In this document: positions 1 to 5,469 of the stretch, one piece after another
How the letters are laid out: each line of letters begins with the position of its first letter
Position numbering within the stretch: the stretch's first letter is position 1
Source of the DNA: an uncultured Lachnospiraceae bacterium
GTDB taxonomy: Bacteria; Bacillota; Clostridia; Lachnospirales; Lachnospiraceae
Reading direction: 5' to 3'
Length of the DNA: 13,434 nt
Assembly (NCBI GenBank): GCA_905193085.1
Contig: CAJJNI010000053.1
Span: 1-13,434, forward strand
Translations under genes and position numbers: made by a program
Notes under the pieces: generated by a model
The model's database searches: none
What the model saw: only the letters and a program-made list of their open reading frames with translations
What the model was told of the DNA's origin: nothing

Positions 1-1
1 G

Positions 2-931
2 AGTCCGTTAAATTATAAATGGTGTTCTTATAAAGGAAAAAATGGAGATAATGAAGTATATTTAACAGATTCTATGAAATATTCAAATTGGCTGCCGGGA
101 GAACCAAATAATACTGACGGAAAAGAATTTTATGCTATTATGCCGGTTGGCGGGCAGGGAAAATGGAATGATAAAGGAACAGCCGCTGGAATTAATTTAG
201 ACAGTGGATTTGTTATGGAGACTTCATTAGATATTCTGCCAACTTCAACCTATGAGAGTGGCAGCAAAAAATATGAGTATTATAATGTTTCATTGCCATA
301 TACTATAGCAAAAGAATTTTGTGAAGCTAAAGGTGGTCATTTGGCAACAATTACTTCGAATGAAGAGAATAATGTTATTTACAATAATTTCCCGGCAAAA
401 GGCTGGCAGTATTATATCGGTGCTACTGATGTAGAAAAAGAAAATACTTTTAAATGGGTAACCGGAGAGAATTTTTCATATACTAACTGGAATACCGGAG
501 AACCTAATAACTGTTATACAGATACAGCAGAGAATTATGTTATTATGGATTTAGAAGGAAAATGGAATGACTATATAGGACAAAAATCATATGTTGGATT
601 TATTGCAGAATATGATATTCAGTCAGAAAAACCAACAACTACTACTGTTCCAACAAAAACACCATCTGTAACTGTTTCGCCTGTAATATCCACACCGCCA
701 ATATCAAAACCAACCCAAACACCATATGCAGGATATGTTATGGGAGATTTAGATGGAGATTCTAAAGTATCACTTTCAGATGTACAGATTGCCCTTAAAG
801 GTGCACTTAATATTATAACTTTAACAGATACACAGAAAAAAGCAGCATCAGTAATCAGTGGCAATGGACAGGTTACATTACAGGATGTGCAGATGATTTT
901 AAAAGTAGCATTAAATATTTCAATTTTTTAG
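2..931 (+). CDS. Secreted double C-type lectin protein with C-terminal dockerin (5' end outside window)
   Basis: Partial gene: the frame is open from base 2, so the signal peptide and any earlier domains lie upstream of the window; the ATG at 74 is internal. The visible 309 residues contain the end of one C-type lectin-like domain (EPN at about residues 34-36, WND at 55-57) and a complete second one (about 91-205; EPN 167-169, WND 188-190). EPN and WND are the sugar/calcium-binding signatures of carbohydrate-binding C-type lectins, so glycan binding outside the cell is likely. A Thr/Pro/Ser-rich linker (about 211-242) leads to a dockerin (about 245-306). Its first calcium loop (DLDGDSKVSLSD) looks usable. 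The second (SVISGNGQVTLQD) has lost most acidic ligands. Ends in TAG, followed 50 nt later by a terminator. Substrate and any enzymatic domain upstream are unknown. Confidence 0.88.
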   Translation, partial: SPLNYKWCSYKGKNGDNEVYLTDSMKYSNWLPGEPNNTDGKEFYAIMPVGGQGKWNDKGTAAGINLDSGFVMETSLDILPTSTYESGSKKYEYYNVSLPYTIAKEFCEAKGGHLATITSNEENNVIYNNFPAKGWQYYIGATDVEKENTFKWVTGENFSYTNWNTGEPNNCYTDTAENYVIMDLEGKWNDYIGQKSYVGFIAEYDIQSEKPTTTTVPTKTPSVTVSPVISTPPISKPTQTPYAGYVMGDLDGDSKVSLSDVQIALKGALNIITLTDTQKKAASVISGNGQVTLQDVQMILKVALNISIF

Positions 932-980
932 TGTAAGTATGTAAAGCAGTTTTTTAGTAATGATAAAAATTATGTAAACT

Positions 981-1020
981 AAAATGGAAATGACGATTAA
1001 TCGTTGTTTCCATTTTATAT
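981..1020 (+). terminator. Intrinsic terminator after the lectin-dockerin gene
   Basis: A long hairpin: outer arms AAAATGGAAA (981-990) and TTTCCATTTT (1007-1016) pair perfectly. Two wobble pairs and the self-complementary core ACGATTAATCGT extend the stem inwards. It runs into a T/A-rich tail. The stem is AT-rich and the U-run interrupted, so efficiency may be moderate. The A-rich left arm would also allow some function on the minus strand. Confidence 0.7.
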
Positions 1021-1037
1021 ATATGATAAAATGCTAA

Positions 1038-1246
1038 ATAATAAATCAGGTAAAAACAGAATATAGATTTTATTTTTCAAATAAATATGCAGATAGAGGA
1101 GATTTATTTGAAGGAATTTCGATATGGAATGAAGGAGAATATAGAAAAATTATGATACTGAGATTATATCGCGTGAAATAGCTAAATAAAAAATATTCCA
1201 TTACGGAATTTGCTTTTAAAGGAAGAAGATTTTAATAGGAAAAGGA
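1038..1246 (+). pseudogene. Possible remnant of an AAA-ATPase-like / PD-(D/E)XK (DUF1703-type) gene
   Basis: No intact ORF spans the gap between the lectin gene and the next gene. One frame is open from 1038 to a TAG at 1179-1181 and reads FYFSNKYADRGDLFEGISIW then NEGEYRK, which resembles from memory the N-terminal ATPase part of AAA-ATPase-like proteins common in Lachnospiraceae (LFEGL.IW..EEYRK). About 20 nt later another frame reads HYGICF, a stop at 1217, then RKKIL, reminiscent of the extreme C-terminus of the same family. This would fit a gene reduced to its two ends by a large internal deletion plus point decay. The family call rests on short motifs and remains tentative. The rest of 932-1252 holds only the terminator and AT-rich sequence. 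Confidence 0.4.
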
Positions 1247-1252
1247 TAATAA

Positions 1253-1876
1253 ATGTTTGAAATGTTTTTAAAAAAGAAAAATAAATTGAATAATGAAATT
1301 CTTGACAATATTGAAGCCTATATAAAAGAAAAATACATTGATGAAGTGCATATAAGTTACACCCGGGTGGCGGACTCTATGATTTGTTCATCTGTACCGG
1401 CTCATACAGATACTGTTTCTGATGAAGTGTCATTTTTTACATCATTTTCAGTAGAAAGTCCTGGCTCTGCAGAGAAAATGAATATTCCCTGTGGAGAATT
1501 AAATAAGAAAAGAAAATCTATTGAGGACAGAATAAATCAGATAGATGAAAGTTTTTCGCAGATGCTTTTGCGAAAGATAGATGAGAAACATATGAGTGAT
1601 TCACAGTGTTATAAGAAAGCAAATATTGACAGAAAATTGTTTTCAAAGATAAAGGGTGATATAAATTATCATCCTAAAAAGACAACAGTTATATCATTTG
1701 CGGCAGCATTGGAGTTAAGCTTGGAAGAAACAAAGGAAATGCTTATGAAAGCGGGATTTGCATTATCTCATAGCAGTAAATTTGACATAATAATTGAATA
1801 TTGTATAGAAAATAAAATCTATAATATATATCAGATTAATGATGCGTTATATTCATTTGACCAGATATTGCTCTGA
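1253..1876 (+). CDS. Uncharacterised HTH-like helical protein, partner of the vWA gene
   Basis: 207 residues, start ATG at 1253 preceded by AAAGGA at about 1241-1246. No signal peptide or membrane segment, so cytoplasmic. The N-terminal 30 residues are charged and helical, residues 40-90 look low-complexity and poorly conserved, and the C-terminal half (about 96-207) is compact. It contains DESFSQMLLRKIDEK, then CYKKANIDRKLFSKIKG, which resembles the helix-turn-helix core of XRE/lambda-repressor-like folds, and ends with ALSHSSKFDIIIEYCIE. I recognise this C-terminal block as a recurrent one in hypothetical proteins of Clostridia, often near vWA genes, but know no established function. It could bind DNA, or be a non-DNA-binding helical adaptor for the vWA protein 98 nt downstream. 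Family recognition moderate; function unknown. Confidence 0.75.
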   Translation: MFEMFLKKKNKLNNEILDNIEAYIKEKYIDEVHISYTRVADSMICSSVPAHTDTVSDEVSFFTSFSVESPGSAEKMNIPCGELNKKRKSIEDRINQIDESFSQMLLRKIDEKHMSDSQCYKKANIDRKLFSKIKGDINYHPKKTTVISFAAALELSLEETKEMLMKAGFALSHSSKFDIIIEYCIENKIYNIYQINDALYSFDQILL

Positions 1877-1886
1877 TTTTTAAAAT

Positions 1887-1903
1887 GTCGCATTAAAAGC
1901 GAC
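1887..1903 (+). other. Short hairpin between the HTH-like and vWA genes
   Basis: GTCGC (1887-1891) and GCGAC (1899-1903) form a 5-bp GC-rich stem with a 7-nt loop, 10 nt after the stop codon of the upstream gene. There is no T-run after it, so it is not a convincing terminator. It could be an mRNA stability element or a protein-binding palindrome. Confidence 0.35.
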
Positions 1904-1909
1904 CAGATT

Positions 1910-1968
1910 TCCGTTAATGTAAATTATACTATAACCATGAACTGATAATTACACAGATTTAACGGAGG
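1910..1968 (+). promoter_or_regulatory. Inverted repeat overlapping the Shine-Dalgarno of the vWA gene
   Basis: TCCGTTAA (1910-1917) is exactly complementary to TTAACGGA (1959-1966). The latter overlaps the ribosome binding site GGAGG (1964-1968) of the vWA gene starting at 1975. If the arms pair in the mRNA, the SD is partly hidden behind a 41-nt loop. The loop contains TATACT (1925-1930), a possible -10 box without a good -35. Either translational control or an operator is possible; a chance match of 8 bp in this AT-rich region cannot be excluded. Confidence 0.35.
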
Positions 1969-1974
1969 TTTATT

Positions 1975-2628
1975 ATGAAAAAGAAAAACAATCAAATCAC
2001 GGAACTTGTATTTATTCTAGACCGCAGCGGTTCAATGGCAGGTCTTGAAAGTGACACTATTGGTGGATTTAATTCTATGTTAAATCAACAGAAAGATAAT
2101 AAGGGCAAAACATATGTAACTACAATTCTGTTTGATAATGTAAGTGAAGTACTGCATGACAGGATTTTACTTGAAGATATTCCTCAGATGACAAGAAAAG
2201 ATTATGTTGTCAGGGGTTGCACCGCATTACTTGATGCAATAGGAGGGGCTGTTAATCATATAGATAACATACATAAATATGCACGAAAAAAAGATGTTCC
2301 AGCACATACGATGTTTATAATTACAACTGACGGACAGGAAAATTCAAGTAAGGTTTATAATATTGATAATGTCCGTAAAATGATTGAAAAACATAAGAAA
2401 AAATATGGCTGGGAATTTTTATTTATCGGAGCAAATATAGATGCTGTTGAAACTGCATCAGAATTTGGAATAGAAAGAAACCGCGCAGTTAATTACTGTG
2501 CTGACAGTAAGGGAACCCAGGTTCTTTATCAGTCGCTTGCAGCACCTATAAGTGCTATGCGTGCAAATGAAGAAATATCAGATGATTGGAGTATGAGCAT
2601 ATCAGCGGATTTTGAGGAACGAAAATAG
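1975..2628 (+). CDS. von Willebrand factor A domain protein (YegL/TerY-like)
   Basis: 217 residues, strong SD GGAGG at 1964-1968, no signal peptide, so a cytoplasmic single-domain vWA protein. The metal-ion-dependent adhesion site is complete: DRSGS with D16, S18 and S20; T83 in GCTALLDAIGG; and D119 in TTDGQENSS. Length and layout resemble the COG4245-type vWA proteins (YegL, TerY), which act as metal-dependent protein-interaction modules, in some systems beside tellurite-resistance (Ter) proteins or kinases/phosphatases. None of those genes is present here; the visible neighbour is the HTH-like protein 98 nt upstream. The 3' end overlaps by 17 nt, in another frame, the residual reading frame of a broken LRR-dockerin gene, probably the scar of a deletion. 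The C-terminus (ISADFEERK) looks native. Partner protein unknown. Confidence 0.88.
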   Translation: MKKKNNQITELVFILDRSGSMAGLESDTIGGFNSMLNQQKDNKGKTYVTTILFDNVSEVLHDRILLEDIPQMTRKDYVVRGCTALLDAIGGAVNHIDNIHKYARKKDVPAHTMFIITTDGQENSSKVYNIDNVRKMIEKHKKKYGWEFLFIGANIDAVETASEFGIERNRAVNYCADSKGTQVLYQSLAAPISAMRANEEISDDWSMSISADFEERK

Positions 2629-4956
2629 TGCGGCAGTTAATATACCGCTTGTTGCACCTGTAAGCATTACATGGGCTGACAACGCAAAGACTGTTACTCT
2701 TGATGGAGTTGAATGGAGATACAACATCAGCAGTGATAAATCTGTATGTGCTATTGGAGTAAAAAATCCGGAAGGTGATTTACCTTCACAGGTTACAATT
2801 CCATCAGAGGTTGAAGGTGTGAAAGTAACAGCAGTAGCAGCAGATGCTTTTTCTCATAACGAAGATATTGAGAGTGTAGTTATACCGGATTCTGTAACGG
2901 TAATTGCAGATGGTGCATTTTTCCTGAAGGATTAAAGACAATTGATTTATATGCATTTTCAAACTGTACATCTTTATCTGCAATTGAGATTCCAAAAGGA
3001 ACGCTGGATGTGGCAACAAATGCATTCCCATATGATATAGATGTTAAATATAAAAGCGGATATCATATTGATGGAAGTACTTTGGTAAGTGTAGAAGAAG
3101 AAATTACTGATGTTGTAATTCCGGAAGGAATTACTGAAATCAACAATTATGCATTTTATGAAAATAAGGAAATTAATACAATTAAATGCCCATCAACATT
3201 AAAGCGCATAGGTAAAGGTGCAATTAGTGGCTGTACAAATCTTACATCAATTTCCCTTAATGAAGGACTTGAAGAAATTGATGATGAAGCATTTTTGTAA
3301 TGCAGCTCTTTATCATCAATAGAAATTCCGGAAAGTGTAAGTGAAATAGGAACCCGTGCATTCTGTGACTGTAGCTCCCTTACAAGTATAAATATTCCTT
3401 CAAAAGTAGAAAAGCTTGCCAGCTATACTTTCAGTAACTGTAGTGCGCTTACTGATATTACATATACAGATAACCTCAAAGAAATAGCAGGAGATGCACT
3501 CACACCGGAGTATGTACAGAGTCATATTGACAGTAACGGATTTACAATAATAAATGGAAATTTGCTTTTTGTAAATCCTGAAATGACAGAAGTAGCAGTT
3601 CCTGACGGAGTAACAAGGATAACATCAGGTATGTTTAATTATGGTGTAAAATCAATTACACTTCCTGATACTGTAAAAGAATTAGAAAGATTTGCTTTTG
3701 CAAATTGTAATAATGAAGTTGTTGTCAATTTCCCAGATTCAATAACAAAAGTTGAAGAAGGAACATTTTCATCAACATATTATGAAGGCAAATATGATGA
3801 AAATGGTCTGTATATATCAGATGGAATATTGTTTTCTGCAAAAGATGATCTGACAGATGTAGTAATACCTTCAAATGTAAGACTTATTGCAGATCAGACA
3901 TTTTATAATAAAGATAATATTACTGCAGTTACAATGTCAGAAGGCGTAAAAATTGTTGGAAATTATGCATTTTATTCATGTGATAATCTTGAAAAGGTAG
4001 TATTTGCAAAGGAAATGGAAAGTATCGGATATAATGTCTTACAGTCATGTGAAAAATTAAGCCAGATAACATTTCCTGAAAAATTAAATAAAATGGACAT
4101 TCTTGGAATTAATGCAAACAAAAACATTAAAGAAATTGTTCTTCCTGAGGGAATAACTGAAATAGGAGATTTGCAGTTTGGCAGTATGACTTCATTGGAA
4201 AAAATAACAATTCCGTTAACATTAAAATCAATTGGAGAAAATGCATTCTATGATTGTGAAAAAATTGAAAAACTGACAATCCCTTCAACTGTAACTACTG
4301 TAGGAAAAGGTGCATTTGGACACTGCATAAGTCTGATAGAAGCAAGTTTTGGCAGCTTAACGGAAATACCTGATGAAATGTTCAGCCATTGCGAGAAAAT
4401 TGAATCAGTTATAATTCCTGATGGTGTCAAATCAATTGGAAAATCAGCGTTTTATGCATGTGGCAGCCTTAAAACAGCAGTTTTGCCGGAAACTGTAGAA
4501 AAAATTGATGATCAGGCATTTGCCATAACTAATCTTATAAATATAGAATTACCTTCAACATTAACATATCTTGGAGAACTTTCAATTTATCTGCCGGCTG
4601 ATAGTGTGTTAAAACTGCCTGAAGGCATAACATATCTTGGACCAAATATTGTAAATGATATGTTTAATATAACTTTAGATATTAAAAAAGGTTCTATGAT
4701 GGAAGAATATGCAGTAATTAATAATTGTAATATAAAATATGCAGGTGAGACTACTGAACCTGAATATGAACAGGGAGATATCAACATGGATAACAATGTT
4801 AATTTATCCGATGTAACATTGGCACTTAAGGCAGCACTTGGCATTGAAAATGTGACTGAACAGCAGATTCAGATTGCAGATATGAATTCAGATGGTAAAT
4901 TAGATTTATCAGATGTTGTAATTCTTCTTAAGAAAGCTTTAGGAATAACTGCATAA
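2612..4956 (+). pseudogene. Broken BspA-type leucine-rich-repeat surface protein with C-terminal dockerin
   Basis: Encodes about 25 BspA/LRR_5-type repeats of about 23 residues (IPDSV..I...AF..C..L..I pattern) and a C-terminal dockerin (about 4771-4953) with two intact calcium loops (DINMDNNVNLSD, DMNSDGKLDLSD). As a secreted protein it would be an adhesin-like surface or dockerin-attached factor. Three lesions are visible. First, there is no proper start: the frame (open from 2597, TTG at 2612) begins inside the vWA tail, and VNIPLVAPVSITWA looks like the end of a signal peptide whose n-region and ATG are gone. Second, the frame shifts near 2918-2922, where half a repeat is missing between GAF and FPEG; the first piece ends at 2935. 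Third, a TAA at 3298-3300 lies in otherwise continuous frame (AFL-stop-CSSLSSIEIP). The longest clean piece downstream is 3562-4956. Decay looks recent, because the rest of the repeats is undamaged. Sequencing error could explain at most part of this. Confidence 0.85.
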
Positions 4957-4976
4957 AAGTTACCAATTATGATACC

Positions 4977-5129
4977 TGCGGATTGCTCCGCACTATGTGC
5001 TCCCACACTCCTACCCAATATTCGCATATCGTGGGATTAACATCCCACTTTTATGCTCATATCGGGGCGGGTCACAAAGTCTTTCACCCACCTATGAGCA
5101 AGCTCATGTGGGTTTAGACCTTTTGACCC
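4977..5129. repeat. GC-richer multi-hairpin element, candidate dispersed palindromic repeat or structured RNA
   Basis: A non-coding block clearly richer in G/C than its surroundings, built of three nested structures. Hairpin 1: TGCGGA/TCCGCA (4977-4982, 4987-4992). Hairpin 2: GTGGGA/TCCCAC (5031-5036, 5043-5048), flanked by an outer GCATA/TATGC pairing. Hairpin 3: a long cruciform with outer arms about 5069-5081 and 5117-5129 (GGGTCA..../....TGACCC), middle ACCCAC/GTGGGT and inner ATGAGC/GCTCAT. No ORF explains it. It starts about 20 nt after the LRR-dockerin pseudogene. Composition and palindromic build suggest an interspersed intergenic repeat or a folded RNA; orientation is undecided. Confidence 0.55.
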
Positions 5130-5155
5130 TGGCAGCATGAATATGTTAAATATAC

Positions 5156-5177
5156 CTAAAACTGCTTACAGTTTTAG
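5156..5177. other. AT-rich hairpin after the multi-hairpin element
   Basis: CTAAAACTG (5156-5164) pairs with CAGTTTTAG (5169-5177) across a 4-nt loop, a perfect 9-bp stem. The nearest T-run (5209-5217) is 30 nt away, so it is not a standard intrinsic terminator. It may be a weak transcript end for the block upstream. Confidence 0.35.
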
Positions 5178-5270
5178 ATGTTAAGTAGTCAAAATAAATA
5201 AAATGTTCATTTTTTTAATAATTAGTAAAAAAAATACTTGATTTTTTTAGCAAAAAGGAGTAATCTATCC

Positions 5271-5297
5271 ATGAAGAGAAGAGAACTAAATATTTGA
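5271..5297 (+). CDS. Possible 8-codon leader ORF before a terminator
   Basis: ATG at 5271 follows AAGGAG (5255-5260) at a usable distance and encodes MKRRELNI before a TGA. Only 14 nt after the stop a strong terminator begins. RBS, mini-ORF, terminator and then the glutamine synthetase gene resemble a leader-attenuation layout, but the peptide carries no run of a regulatory amino acid. It may equally be the stub of a deleted gene or chance. Confidence 0.25.
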   Translation: MKRRELNI

Positions 5298-5311
5298 TTG
5301 AAAAAATGAAC

Positions 5312-5349
5312 AAGGGCGTTCCAATAACATGTGGAGTGCCCCTTTTTTT
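5312..5349 (+). terminator. Strong intrinsic terminator upstream of glnN
   Basis: AAGGGCGTTCCA (5312-5323) pairs with TGGAGTGCCCCTT (5332-5344) in a 12-bp stem with one bulged C and two G-U pairs, an 8-nt loop and a run of seven T (5343-5349). It lies 111 nt before the glnN start. It either ends a short transcript from 5180-5310 or serves as an attenuator for glnN. No competing antiterminator is obvious by eye. Confidence 0.75.
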
Positions 5350-5469
5350 ATGTTGTTGGAGAGCGTTGTGTATGTTGCACAATAAATGTTGTTATATATG
5401 TACAATATAAATTAAAGTCAGTCATATATTTCTAATCTCACAAAATAAATAACGAAAGGAATGGAACAG
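5350..5469 (+). promoter_or_regulatory. glnN upstream region with ribosome binding site
   Basis: Between the terminator and glnN the sequence is very AT-rich. TTGCAC (5375-5380) and TACAAT or TATAAA (5401-5411) could be promoter elements but their spacing is not canonical, so I do not fix a promoter. TTGTG-N7-CACAA (5366-5382) is an inverted repeat that could be an operator. The SD AAAGGA (5455-5460) fits a start at 5470 (9-nt spacer) and is too close to the ATG at 5461. Confidence 0.4.

Noticed and set aside
619..864. Minus-strand open frame opposite the lectin linker and dockerin
   Set aside because: Low-complexity antisense of the Thr/Pro linker and dockerin; no sign of coding use.
5220..5349. 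ANTAR-target tandem hairpins, glutamine riboswitch or T-box before glnN
   Set aside because: I could not find the paired hexaloop hairpins of ANTAR targets, a glnA-type riboswitch core or a T-box sequence; only one terminator hairpin is clear.
5390..5404. Possible GlnR-type operator (TGTTA....GTACA) upstream of glnN
   Set aside because: The spacing and half-site symmetry do not fit the TGTNA-N7-TNACA pattern, and such matches are common in sequence this AT-rich.
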